This document shows, in pieces, positions 53,825 to 62,622 of a DNA stretch of 64,000 nucleotides; the stretch's first letter is position 1; the number at the start of each line of letters is the position of its first letter. The stretch lies in the NCBI GenBank assembly GCA_036268455.1, contig DATAUD010000012.1:16104-80103 (forward strand), written 5' to 3'. The stretch is from DATAUD01 sp036268455 (GTDB lineage: Bacteria > Verrucomicrobiota > Verrucomicrobiia > Limisphaerales > Palsa-1400). The position numbers and the translations under genes were made by a program. The notes under the pieces are model-generated. The model saw only the letters and a list, made by a program, of their open reading frames with translations. It was not told where the DNA came from and searched no databases.

Positions 53825-54410
53825 CAAAACGCTCGACGAATTTCCCGAGCATATCCGTTTCAAGGTTCACCGCGTCTCCCGCCCGCCGCTCCTTTAGCGC
53901 CGTGACCGCCCGAGTGTGCGGAATGATCCAAACCTCAAAACTCCCCTGCCGCACCTTCGCCACAGTAAGACTGATTCCATCCACCGCGATCGACCCTTTA
54001 AAAACCACGTAACGCATCAGCTCCGGCGGCGCCGCAATTTCCAGGAGATAATCCTTCCCGGCCTGCTCCCATCGCTTGATTTTTCCCACGTCATCAATGT
54101 GTCCGCTGACAAAATGTCCGCCCAGCCGGTCGCCGACCCGCAAAGCCCGCTCCAGATTCACGCGAGACCCCGGCTTGGCGAATTGCAGGTTGGTGCGCTT
54201 CCACGTCTCGTTGAGGACCCCGAATTGCAGCAACCCCTCCTTCCCGCGCGCGCGGATTTTTTCCACAGTGAGACAGCACCCATTGACCGCCACGCTCTCT
54301 CCTATCTTGAGCGTGCGATCAAATCGCGCCCTTACCAGCAATTCGATCCCGTCAGCCCTCGGCTCTATTCCGTGGACCTCTCCCGCTATTTCAACAATTC
54401 CAGTAAACAT
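53802..54410 (-). CDS. ribE: Riboflavin synthase alpha subunit
   Basis: Dismutates two 6,7-dimethyl-8-ribityllumazine molecules to riboflavin. The start MFTGIVEIAGEV is the family signature; the two lumazine-binding barrel repeats cover residues 1-95 (GESVAVNGCCLTV) and 96-195 (GGHFVSGHIDDVG, GISLTVAKV). The length of 202 residues is normal. No other rib gene is nearby. thiH lies 25 bases upstream on the same strand. Confidence 0.94.
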   Translation of the reverse strand: MFTGIVEIAGEVHGIEPRADGIELLVRARFDRTLKIGESVAVNGCCLTVEKIRARGKEGLLQFGVLNETWKRTNLQFAKPGSRVNLERALRVGDRLGGHFVSGHIDDVGKIKRWEQAGKDYLLEIAAPPELMRYVVFKGSIAVDGISLTVAKVRQGSFEVWIIPHTRAVTALKERRAGDAVNLETDMLGKFVERFVSERSPR

Positions 54411-54435
54411 GACCCGGGCGTCAAAGTCTCAATTC

Positions 54436-55632
54436 TCAATTCCCGGTGGAATTGGCAAGCGCCGCATCCCAATCCTTCCAAACCGGCTCGTAGCCCAGGC
54501 GTCGAAGCAATTTGGCAACCTCCCGAGGCGACCGGTCATCCGCAATTTCAAACTGCCCCGTCGCCCCGCTCGCCCATTCGCTGGAGCCTTCCGCCAAATC
54601 GACAATCCGGCCTCGTTCGGTGTGGTGAAGTTTGTCATTCCCCGCGCCTGTATAACCGCCGGGTTCAGTGTGACTCCCCGCGCTGATCATCGTGATTCCC
54701 AGCGGAATCAGGCCGTCCCGGATCTGCGCCGGTTCGCGCGTCGAAAGCACGAGCCCCGCATCCGGAAGCATCAACCGCAACGCGCACACAAGCTGCACCA
54801 GCTCCCGCTCCGAAAGATGCGTCAACGGCTGAAATTCGCCCGCGCACGGGCGCAATCGCGGCAGCGAAACCGTCAACTGCGCCTTCCAGCAATGGCGCAT
54901 CAAATATTCGGCGTGCGCCGCCAGGCAAATCGCCTCGCGCCGCCAATCCGCCAACCCGTAAAGCGCGCCTATACCGAGCCGGCGAAAACCGGCCGCGTAA
55001 GCGCGCTCCGGCGTTTCCAGCCGCCAATCAAAATCGCGTTTAGGCCCGGCTGTGTGCATTTCCTGGTAAATCTGCCGGTCGTAAGTTTCCTGATAAACGA
55101 CCAACCCATCCGCCCCCGCCTCGACAATGGGCCGGTATTGCTCCGTTTCCATCGGCCCCACCTCCAGCGAGATGCCCGGGACTTCGTCATGCAGCGCCCG
55201 CACGCAATCCGCCAGGTACGTCCCCGAAACAAACTTGGGATGCTCACCCGCGACGAGCAAAATATTTCGAAACCCCTGCTCGCGGAGAGCCGCCGCCTCC
55301 CGCAGAACCTCATCGACGCTGAGAGTCACCCGCAAAATTGGATTATCGCGTGAAAAGCCGCAATACTTGCAGTTATTGATGCACTCATTGGAAAGGTAAA
55401 GCGGCGCAAAAAGCCGGATGACCTTCCCGAATCTTTGTTGTGTGAGCCTTTGAGATCGCCGGCAAAGCTCCTCCAATTCGCCTCCCGCCGCCGGCGAAAT
55501 CAACCGGGCAAAATCCTGCAACGACAGCCGCGATTTCCCGAGCGACTGCCGGAAATCCGCTTCCGACGCTCCGAGCGCAAGCCCGTGCAACACATCCAGC
55601 GGAACCGCATTAAACTCGCCAACAAAACTCAC
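54436..55632 (-). CDS. thiH: 2-iminoacetate synthase ThiH
   Basis: A radical-SAM tyrosine lyase that forms dehydroglycine for the thiazole moiety of thiamine. The 4Fe-4S ligands are Cys84, Cys88 and Cys91 (NECINNCKYCGF). Downstream, LVVYQETYDRQIYQEMH and ALYGLADWRREA match ThiH, and the C-terminus has the family-specific segment with GSHTEPGGYTG. At 398 residues it is somewhat longer than usual (370-380). ThiG, ThiS and ThiF are not in the window, and I saw no TPP riboswitch upstream. It shares a strand with ribE. Confidence 0.92.
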   Translation of the reverse strand: MSFVGEFNAVPLDVLHGLALGASEADFRQSLGKSRLSLQDFARLISPAAGGELEELCRRSQRLTQQRFGKVIRLFAPLYLSNECINNCKYCGFSRDNPILRVTLSVDEVLREAAALREQGFRNILLVAGEHPKFVSGTYLADCVRALHDEVPGISLEVGPMETEQYRPIVEAGADGLVVYQETYDRQIYQEMHTAGPKRDFDWRLETPERAYAAGFRRLGIGALYGLADWRREAICLAAHAEYLMRHCWKAQLTVSLPRLRPCAGEFQPLTHLSERELVQLVCALRLMLPDAGLVLSTREPAQIRDGLIPLGITMISAGSHTEPGGYTGAGNDKLHHTERGRIVDLAEGSSEWASGATGQFEIADDRSPREVAKLLRRLGYEPVWKDWDAALANSTGN

Positions 55633-55739
55633 CGTCAGAAGTTACCAAAGACCCCACCAAAGTCGAACCCCCAATGAGCGAAGTTAAATTCCGCGCTAAA
55701 ATACATTGACGGACCGCTTTAATATGATGGGATTTCGTT

Positions 55740-55925
55740 ATGAGCATTGCGGCAAGGAAGAACAAGCGCGCTGTAAAGGATGCGGCCATCCGACGCGCCC
55801 GAGGTATTCTGAAGCGCAAGCCGGGCCAGCCGTCATCGGCCGAAGAATGGGCCGAATACAAACGCGAAGAACGCAAACTGGAGCGTTCGTCGCCACGCTC
55901 GCAAGGCAAAAAAAGTCCGAACTGA
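55740..55925 (+). CDS. Small basic hypothetical protein
   Basis: A 61-residue highly charged protein (ARKNKRAVKDAAIRRARGI, AEEWAEYKREERKLERS), predicted fully helical with no domain recognised. It begins with ATG 55740 and ends 2 bases before the stop of the convergent HNH endonuclease gene. Small charged partners near nucleases can be antitoxins or regulators, but nothing in the sequence shows that here. A chance open frame cannot be excluded. Confidence 0.4.
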   Translation: MSIAARKNKRAVKDAAIRRARGILKRKPGQPSSAEEWAEYKREERKLERSSPRSQGKKSPN

Positions 55926-56720
55926 TCAGTCTTCAAAAATCTTCTCGCGGTGGTAGCGAAGGAATTCGGGGCAGGGCTCGGTGAACTTCTGCGGCACCTC
56001 AATTCGCTTTCCCTCAAACGGAACGAAGTTTTGCTCCAACGTGACTTGTGGGAGGAAACTTTTTAACCGCGTGCTTAAAATGACCTTCAATTTCTCATCG
56101 AGCGTAATCAGGCCGGAATCGAACGCCGCGTCGTGAAGCGCAGACAAACAAAGCCCGTTACAAGGATCAAGGCGCTCGCTCGGAAAATCACGCCACGGCC
56201 GGATGTGGCTCGCAACCAGCAGGCGCGGAACGCCAATGCCACTGATGCAGCAGCGCAAGCTGTAAGCTGTCAGAACGGTTTGCCGAAAAAATTGCTGGCC
56301 CCGACGCATCATTGCTGTGCGCAGAATTTCAGTCGGACCAGCCGGAGGTGTAATACGTATGCGACCGCTTTCCAGAAAATCAACTTCCTTCTCCTGGTCT
56401 TTCGTGAAAAGGTCGTGCATCAATTCTTCGCTCACAACCCCCAGTTCTGTGATGTGCGTCTGAAACTCGTTCCACAGTTTAGTGTCCTGTCTGCTCGCCC
56501 CGGAGAGCCCTTGTATGCCACGCGCCCTTTGCACAGGATCGAGAGAAGCGAAATTGCACAACTTCATAGCGAGACTGCTCGCCGTTCGCCCCATCTTGGA
56601 AGCAATTTCCATGATGATCGGATTTCTCTTGTGCAGTTTCCCGAACGGCAGTTTGCAATAGAGATTCAGCGCAATTAGCGAATGCTCCCGCGTCCATCTC
56701 ACGTAGGGCAATTTATCCAT
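55926..56720 (-). CDS. HNH endonuclease domain protein
   Basis: A 264-residue protein. The C-terminal half is an HNH_2-type (PF13391-like) nuclease domain: YSLRCCISGIGVPRLLVASH, IRPWRDFPSERLDPCNGLCL, then SALHDAAFDSGLI, giving the His-Asn-His catalytic set. The N-terminal half is helical (VRWTREHSLIALNLYCKLPF; NPIIMEIASKMGRTASSLAM), a likely DNA-binding region of the kind seen on putative restriction endonucleases. No methyltransferase is adjacent, so it is a solitary nuclease, possibly of the modification-dependent class. Confidence 0.85.
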   Translation of the reverse strand: MDKLPYVRWTREHSLIALNLYCKLPFGKLHKRNPIIMEIASKMGRTASSLAMKLCNFASLDPVQRARGIQGLSGASRQDTKLWNEFQTHITELGVVSEELMHDLFTKDQEKEVDFLESGRIRITPPAGPTEILRTAMMRRGQQFFRQTVLTAYSLRCCISGIGVPRLLVASHIRPWRDFPSERLDPCNGLCLSALHDAAFDSGLITLDEKLKVILSTRLKSFLPQVTLEQNFVPFEGKRIEVPQKFTEPCPEFLRYHREKIFED

Positions 56721-56762
56721 ATCCCTCTTGATCCAAAATGCGCCGCGCTCAGACGCCTTTGG

Positions 56763-58415
56763 TCACGGAGTTGGGTTTCGCAGGATTTGATAGAAGGTGT
56801 CAACACTGGGCGGGGCGGCGGTCACGGTGAAGAGGCCGTTTCCGAGCGCTGCCACTGTGGGGCCGGCCACGACTCGAAACGGGCCTGTGACCGCAGGGGC
56901 GCCGACCAGGGAAAAATCGCCGACGAGGTCGGATCGGGAGGCGAGGAATTCGATTACGACGTTGGTGCGATTGTTGGTGATGTGAAGGATTTCAGGCTCG
57001 ACCTTGATGATCGCCAGGGTCGTGGCCTGATTTGTGCCGTCTGGCGGGGAAAAAACACGGAGCCGATGGGCGGAGCCGGTGCCGGCATAGAGGTTGCCGA
57101 CGTTGTCCCACGCGGCGACGTAGTATTGGTTGGGGGAGTCGAGATTGGTGACGGTGGCGCCGGTGAGGGCGTTCAGAATTCGGACGCCGTTGGTGGTGGT
57201 GGCGCCATTTAAGGAGCAGGCAACGTATTTTGGTTTTTGGCGGGAATCGATGGATACATCGCACACGCCCAGGATATTGGCGTCGCTCCAGGCGAGGCCA
57301 TTGGTGGTTGGGGTGCCATTGGTAAAGGCCGAGCCGCTGTTCCAATTGGTGAAGACCATGCAGCAGGGGTTGGTGTCGCCGGAGTCGGTCAAGTACTGGC
57401 CGATGAAGATGTCCAGATTCGTGTCAACTATCAGTCCGCCGGAGATCGAGGTCAAACCGCCGCCGAGGGGAATGGCCAAATTGCCGGATGTATCGTTGGG
57501 ATCGGCGATGCCGTTTGTCAGGTGCCAGTTCCAAATGCCCGCGCCGTTGGTGTCGCCGTCACCGAGCCAGATCAAGCCGTCGTCCGCGCCCGCGGAGGTG
57601 ACATCGAATGAGAACCAGCCGAAGTCTTGGAAGTTGTTGAAGAAGACCGGATTGGCGCTGTAATTGTCCGCGCTCAAAACCACTTCGTTGGTGCTCAAAA
57701 GCGTATTGAAGGCGACGATCTGGCCGTAGCTGGAGAAGTCGTTCATGTAAAGGCGGTCGTCGTCACCCAATCGGAGTTTTTCCGGGAGATCGGCGGACCC
57801 GGTGTCGTAAATCACGTAGCCGCCGTCGCCGTAGGGGCCGTCATCGGAAAAGGAGCAGTCGGCGTTGAGTTTGAGGATTGTGTCGTTGCTTCCCGGGGTG
57901 GGGTTGGGGGCGACGGCGGCGTCGGCGCCCTGGGCGTTGCCGAGGAAGATGCGGCCGTAATAGAGGCTGTTTGAATTATTATCGATAGCGAGGCCGCGCG
58001 GCTGCAAAGCAAAATTGCCGGGGTTGGTGTCGCGGCTGATTTGCGTCCAGTTCGAGTAACCGATGGCGGCGGGGGTGACGCTAATGACGTAATTTCCGGT
58101 GGGGACGGAGTTGCTGTTGTTGTCGTTGCTGTCCCAAATGACATAGTTGGAGCCCAGCCAGGTTCCATTGGTGCCGACCCCGAGGGAAATCGCGCGAACG
58201 ATATTGGTGCCGGAAAGGATGTTGACGGTTGTGCCCAAAGTGGCGGGTTCGTTGAGAATGTAACTGATGCTGTTGGTCAGCGGCGGGATGCCGGTGACCG
58301 GATTGCGGGCGCCATTTAACTTGATGTCTGTGGCGTAGATGTTGGCGCGAACTGTTGTGGTCAACAGAAGACCGGCCGTAACTAAAGTGGACAACCTCCA
58401 AAGGATGCTCTTCAT
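56763..58415 (-). CDS. Secreted propeller-type protein
   Basis: A 550-residue exported protein with a signal peptide (LSTLVTAGLLLTTTVRANI). After an FlgD-like start (SISYILNEPATLGTTVNIL) it has NHL/propeller-like strands (RGLAIDNNSNSLYYGRIFLG, NVGNLYAGTGSAHRLRVF) and ends with GLFTVTAAPPSVDTFYQIL. Start and end modules parallel those of the giant protein at 13463-17308, so the two are paralogues of a lineage-specific surface protein family. Function unknown. Confidence 0.78.
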   Translation of the reverse strand: MKSILWRLSTLVTAGLLLTTTVRANIYATDIKLNGARNPVTGIPPLTNSISYILNEPATLGTTVNILSGTNIVRAISLGVGTNGTWLGSNYVIWDSNDNNSNSVPTGNYVISVTPAAIGYSNWTQISRDTNPGNFALQPRGLAIDNNSNSLYYGRIFLGNAQGADAAVAPNPTPGSNDTILKLNADCSFSDDGPYGDGGYVIYDTGSADLPEKLRLGDDDRLYMNDFSSYGQIVAFNTLLSTNEVVLSADNYSANPVFFNNFQDFGWFSFDVTSAGADDGLIWLGDGDTNGAGIWNWHLTNGIADPNDTSGNLAIPLGGGLTSISGGLIVDTNLDIFIGQYLTDSGDTNPCCMVFTNWNSGSAFTNGTPTTNGLAWSDANILGVCDVSIDSRQKPKYVACSLNGATTTNGVRILNALTGATVTNLDSPNQYYVAAWDNVGNLYAGTGSAHRLRVFSPPDGTNQATTLAIIKVEPEILHITNNRTNVVIEFLASRSDLVGDFSLVGAPAVTGPFRVVAGPTVAALGNGLFTVTAAPPSVDTFYQILRNPTP

Positions 58416-58451
58416 AATGTTAGTGGGCGGATATTACACCGGAAGAAATGA

Positions 58452-59117
58452 TTAGTAAATGATTTTGAGAAATTCATCGAGACCCTGTTTGGCTTCGCTC
58501 CTGGGAAGATCACCTTCGGCAAGGGACTGGTCACTTCGCCTTAAGATGCGCTCATAAAAGGCGCGGCCAAAACCGGTGATGGCGGGGTTGGGGCCGACAT
58601 CGTCGAGAATCGCAAAGAGGCAGTCTTCGGCTTTGGCGAATTGGCCTGTGGCTTCGTAGTGGCGCATGAGCATGGTTTGTGTTTCGACTGGCATCGGTTT
58701 GCTTTGAAGAGCGCCGAGGATTGACTCGACCTTCGGAACAAATTCGGGAAATTCCAACGGGTCTTCCCGTGACAATACTTCCAGCAGGAGGCGCAATGCT
58801 TTCAAGTGAATCTCGCGCGCTTCTTCTTCGCGGCCTTCATCCTTTGAGATGGCGGCGGCTTCGCACAACAAGGTAATGACGGAGAGCGTCCGGAAATGGA
58901 CAGTTTGCGCGAGCTGGCCTTCGGAGACTCGCGCGACCAGTTCTGTTTCTGATAAACCGAGAATTCCTTTTATACCGAGCGCGACGAGTTTTTCGCATTC
59001 CGCGTCGATAACCTGGGTTGCCGCTTCCGATTGGCGGCCCCGACGCAGAGCGCGAATTTGGGCCAGCGCGCGGCCCATTTCTTCGATCATGCGTATAATG
59101 AAATCCCGGCGGATCAT
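58452..59117 (-). CDS. DUF6483-like helical protein
   Basis: A 221-residue all-helical cytoplasmic protein. The opening MIRRDFIIRMIEEMGRALAQ resembles the DUF6483 family; the rest has TPR-like helix pairs (EEAREIHLKALRLLLEVL, TGQFAKAEDCLFAILDDV). No catalytic motif. It is downstream of the S74 gene on the same strand with 3 bases between, hence probably co-transcribed. Role unknown, perhaps a protein-interaction scaffold. Confidence 0.65.
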   Translation of the reverse strand: MIRRDFIIRMIEEMGRALAQIRALRRGRQSEAATQVIDAECEKLVALGIKGILGLSETELVARVSEGQLAQTVHFRTLSVITLLCEAAAISKDEGREEEAREIHLKALRLLLEVLSREDPLEFPEFVPKVESILGALQSKPMPVETQTMLMRHYEATGQFAKAEDCLFAILDDVGPNPAITGFGRAFYERILRRSDQSLAEGDLPRSEAKQGLDEFLKIIY

Positions 59118-59120
59118 GTT

Positions 59121-59729
59121 TTATTTCCTGGCGGCGAGCGCTTTGACGGCCGCTTCCAAGTCGCTCAATCGCGAGTTGAGGGAATCGTTCTGGCGTCTTA
59201 ATTCCGCGTTCTCGGCCTCGATACGGCGGCTCCTGGTTTCGAGGTCCTGGCTCCTGTCTTCAACTTTCTGATTCAATCCCTGAATCGCCGCAAGCGCCAC
59301 ACCGCCTTCGTCCACAGTGGTGATGTGCTTGTCGTCCGGGCCGACGTCAAAGGCAAAATGAAAATCCTGGGCCATTGGTCCGATGTGCTCTTGTGTCTTG
59401 TCTTCCTTGTAATTCCACCGGCTGAGCGGCAAGGCTGCGACCTTGGCCAGAATATCGCGCGCGCTGACGGGTTTAAAGTTTTCTTTGGCGTTCCGATCGC
59501 TGACTGTCACAAAGGTCGTGGCCGCGCAACTGCCAACGACCTGGAGCGGGTAAGCCGGCGTTGAGGTGCCAATGCCGACATTGCCGCCGCGGGCGGGTCC
59601 AAAAGGTGAATTTTCATAAGAGGCTTGCCTTTGGTTTGGTTTTGAGGGCAAATCTTGTCTCAACCGCCAGCTTGAGTCGAATTTAATTTGTTCTTCAAGC
59701 CTTTTGATTTTTGTGTTTCCTCGGCGCAC
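59121..59729 (-). pseudogene. Truncated tail-fibre-like protein with S74 domain
   Basis: An S74 intramolecular chaperone/peptidase domain remnant. The auto-cleavage dyad is kept as Ser-x4-Lys in SDRNAKENF, followed by LPLSRWNYKEDKTQEHIGPM and a C-terminal coiled coil (LETRSRRIEAENAELRRQND). Before it is GNVGIGTSTPAYPLQVVG, the usual join to long repeat-rich fibre or adhesin regions, which are missing. No ATG gives a sensible start: GTG 59729 or a later TTG are possible, while longer frames overlap the divergent gene's start at 59741. Probably 5'-truncated; the domain itself looks intact. Confidence 0.65.
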
Positions 59730-59740
59730 AATCCAACAAC

Positions 59741-61264
59741 ATGACGGAGGACCGTCCATCACAGCCGCGTCTGAATGAGAGTTATTGGCTGACGCGGTTT
59801 GCCATTCTCCGGTTGCTCGGCTTTGTGTACGCGGTGGCGTTCTTTTCCGCGGCGACCCAAATCGTGCCGCTGATTGGTTCTCACGGTTTGCTTCCGCTGG
59901 ATTTGTTTCTTTCGCGAGTTGAGAATGCATTGGGTTCACCCTTTGCCGGATTTGTCCGATTGCCGTCTTTGTTCTGGTTCGCGCATTCGGATGGGGTGTT
60001 GCAGGGGACGGCGTGGGTTGGCTTCGCTTTATCGTGCCTGGTGGTGGCGGGGTATGCGAATGCCATCGTTATGACGGGGCTTTGGCTGCTGTATATGTCG
60101 TTCGTGCATCTGGGGCAGGATTGGTACGGTTACGGCTGGGAAATTCAATTGCTGGAGACAGGCTTTCTCGGGATTTTTCTCTGCCCGCTATTGGATGGGC
60201 GACCGTTTCCGAAGCGCGCGCCGCCGATGGCGGTGATTTGGCTGTTTCGCTGGCTGATCTTCCGCATCATGCTCGGCTCGGCGCTGATCAAGCTTCGCGG
60301 CGATGAAGTGTGGCGGGATTTGACGGCGCTGTATTATCACTTCGAGACGCAACCGATTCCGGGTCCGTTAAGCCGGTGGTTCCACTTTCTGCCGCATTGG
60401 GAATTGAAGGCGGGCGCGCTGTTCAATTACCTGGCGGAATTGATCGCGCCGTTGTTTGCGTTTTATCCGTGCATCGGCCGGCGGATCGCGGGGGTGATTA
60501 TGGTGGCATTTCAGGTTTCGCTGATTCTGAGCGGCAACCTTTCGTTTTTAAATTACCTGACTATCGTCCCGGCGCTGGCTTGTTTGGATGATGGATTCTG
60601 GGCTAGGCTGCTTCCGCGCGAGTTCGGGAATTGGGCGGCAAAGGCGAGCGCGTCGGCGCAACCGAGCCGGCCGATGCGCGTTGCCGCGTGGATAGTTGTG
60701 GGGATTGTGGGTTGCTTGAGCGTTTTGCCTGTGGCAAATTTGATTTCTCCAAACCAGGTGATGAACACGTCGTTCGATCCGCTTGATTTGGTGAACACTT
60801 ACGGGGCGTTCGGGAGCGTGGGGCGCGAGCGGTTGAATGTGGTGTTCGAGGGGACGGATGGCGAAGCGACGGACGCGCGCGCGGTGTGGAAGGCGTATCC
60901 TTACAGGGCGCTGCCGGTGGAGTTGAACCGGAGACCGCCGCAGATTGCTCCTTATCAGCCGCGCCTGGACTGGCAGATGTGGTTTGCCTCAATGAGCGGC
61001 CCCAATGAATATCCGTGGACGCTGCACCTGGTTTGGAAGCTTCTGCACAATGACCCAGGGACGCTGAGTTTGTTTGGGGGAAATCCATTTCCGGAAAAAC
61101 CGCCGCGTTACGTTCGCGCTGTTCTTTACCGTTACAAATTTGCGCGGCCGGGGAACCCGGAGGGGAATTGGTGGAACCGCGAGGAGTTGGGGATTTGGCT
61201 GCCGCCGTTCTCGGCGAAGGATTCGCGCCTGCTGGATATTTTGAAGCAGGAAGACTGGCACTAA
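59741..61264 (+). CDS. Lipase maturation factor family membrane protein
   Basis: A 507-residue protein with about eight membrane helices from residue 24 (WLTRFAILRLLGFVYAVAFF). It has the LMF1-type segments LGQDWYGYGWEIQLLETGFL, RIMLGSALIKLRGDEVWRDL, and, after the helices, LVNTYGAFGSVGRERLNVVFEG with a soluble C-terminal domain. In vertebrates LMF1 assists folding of lipases in the ER; the bacterial role is unknown. ATG 59741 is chosen over 59711 as family similarity begins there. It precedes serS by 53 bases. Confidence 0.9.
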   Translation: MTEDRPSQPRLNESYWLTRFAILRLLGFVYAVAFFSAATQIVPLIGSHGLLPLDLFLSRVENALGSPFAGFVRLPSLFWFAHSDGVLQGTAWVGFALSCLVVAGYANAIVMTGLWLLYMSFVHLGQDWYGYGWEIQLLETGFLGIFLCPLLDGRPFPKRAPPMAVIWLFRWLIFRIMLGSALIKLRGDEVWRDLTALYYHFETQPIPGPLSRWFHFLPHWELKAGALFNYLAELIAPLFAFYPCIGRRIAGVIMVAFQVSLILSGNLSFLNYLTIVPALACLDDGFWARLLPREFGNWAAKASASAQPSRPMRVAAWIVVGIVGCLSVLPVANLISPNQVMNTSFDPLDLVNTYGAFGSVGRERLNVVFEGTDGEATDARAVWKAYPYRALPVELNRRPPQIAPYQPRLDWQMWFASMSGPNEYPWTLHLVWKLLHNDPGTLSLFGGNPFPEKPPRYVRAVLYRYKFARPGNPEGNWWNREELGIWLPPFSAKDSRLLDILKQEDWH

Positions 61265-61317
61265 TTGCGACCTGATTCCCCGCTTGCGGTGGAATGCTCC
61301 GTTTTTATAATGCGGCG

Positions 61318-62622
61318 ATGCTGGATATCAGATTGATTCGCGAAAAACCCGATTTTGTCCGCCAATGCCTGGCGACACGCGGGGCCGGGGATGAGAAAAA
61401 AATTGACGAGGCGCTCGCGCTGGACGAACGCCGCCGCAAGGCGCTGGTGGAAGTCGAACAACTCAAGGCGGCGCGAAATCGGGTCTCGAAGGACATCGGG
61501 GCGCTGATGGCGCAGAAGAAGTTCGACGAGGCGGAGGCGAAGAAGAAGGAAACGCGGGAGATGGGGGAGAAAATCGCGGCGCTGGACAAACAAACGGCCG
61601 AAAGCGAGGCGCAACGGGATTCGCTGATGTTGCAGTTGCCGAATTTGCCGCATAGCGGCGTGAAGATCGGACAATCGGCGGCGGACAACCCGGAGGTGCG
61701 CGTGTGGGGCGCGAAGGCAGGTTTTGATTTCAAGGCGAAGACGCACGTCGAGATTTGCGAGGCGCTGCGGCTCGTGGATTTCGCGCGGGCGACAAAGATT
61801 TCCGGGGCGGGATTTCTACTTTACACCGGCTGGGGGGCGCGATTGGAGCGGGCGCTGATTCAGTTTCTTCTTGACCTACATGTTGGGGAGCACGGTTACA
61901 CGGAGGTTTCGCCGCCGTTCCTGGTCAACCGCGATTGCATGGTGGGGGTCGGGCAATTTCCAAAATTCGCGGACCAATATTACGGGGTGCAGGAGGGGAA
62001 CGACGCGGCGACGTTGGGGAAACTGTTCCTGATTCCGACGGCGGAAACGCCTGTGGCGAACATTCATCGGGAGGAGATCCTCAAGGAGAGCCAGTTGCCA
62101 ATTCGTTATTGCGCCTACACGCCATGTTTTCGAGGGGAGGCGGGCGCGTCGGGAGTTGGCACGCGCGGCATGATTCGCGTGCACCAATTTGACAAGGTTG
62201 AGCTGATCAAGATTACGCGGCCGGAAGACGGATACGCGGAATTGGAAAAACTCGTGGCCAACGCCGAGCGCGTTCTTCAACTCCTTGGCCTGCATTACCG
62301 GGTGGTTCAACTCTGCACGGGGGACATGGGTTTTGCGAGCGCGATGACTTACGACATCGAAGTATGGGCGCCGGGGCAGGGGCAATTTTTGGAGGTTTCC
62401 AGTTGTTCGAATTGCGAGGATTTTCAGGCGCGCCGAATGAATCTGCGATTTAAAACGGAGGACGGGGAAAATAAGTTTCCGCACATACTCAACGGGAGCG
62501 GGACGGCGCTGGCGCGGCTTTTTGTGGCCCTGGTGGAGACCCATCAGCAAGCCGATGGGAGCGTCGCGATTCCGGCGGCGTTGCAGCCGTTTTTGAAAAC
62601 CGAAAGGATTTCAACTTCGTAG
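61318..62622 (+). CDS. serS: Serine--tRNA ligase
   Basis: Charges tRNA-Ser. From ATG 61318 (MLDIRLIREKPDFV) the 434-residue protein has the N-terminal tRNA-binding coiled coil (about 30-105; DEAEAKKKETREMGEKIAAL), class II motif 2 (CFRGEAGASGVGTRGMIRVH) and motif 3 (FKTEDGENKFPH then LNGSGTALARL), with the serine-site SSCSNCEDFQARR. A longer frame from 61294 is not family-like. The stop TAG abuts the glgA ATG with no gap. Confidence 0.96.
   Translation: MLDIRLIREKPDFVRQCLATRGAGDEKKIDEALALDERRRKALVEVEQLKAARNRVSKDIGALMAQKKFDEAEAKKKETREMGEKIAALDKQTAESEAQRDSLMLQLPNLPHSGVKIGQSAADNPEVRVWGAKAGFDFKAKTHVEICEALRLVDFARATKISGAGFLLYTGWGARLERALIQFLLDLHVGEHGYTEVSPPFLVNRDCMVGVGQFPKFADQYYGVQEGNDAATLGKLFLIPTAETPVANIHREEILKESQLPIRYCAYTPCFRGEAGASGVGTRGMIRVHQFDKVELIKITRPEDGYAELEKLVANAERVLQLLGLHYRVVQLCTGDMGFASAMTYDIEVWAPGQGQFLEVSSCSNCEDFQARRMNLRFKTEDGENKFPHILNGSGTALARLFVALVETHQQADGSVAIPAALQPFLKTERISTS

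Noticed and set aside
55633..55739. TPP riboswitch upstream of thiH
   Set aside because: No conserved THI-box core could be found in the interval.
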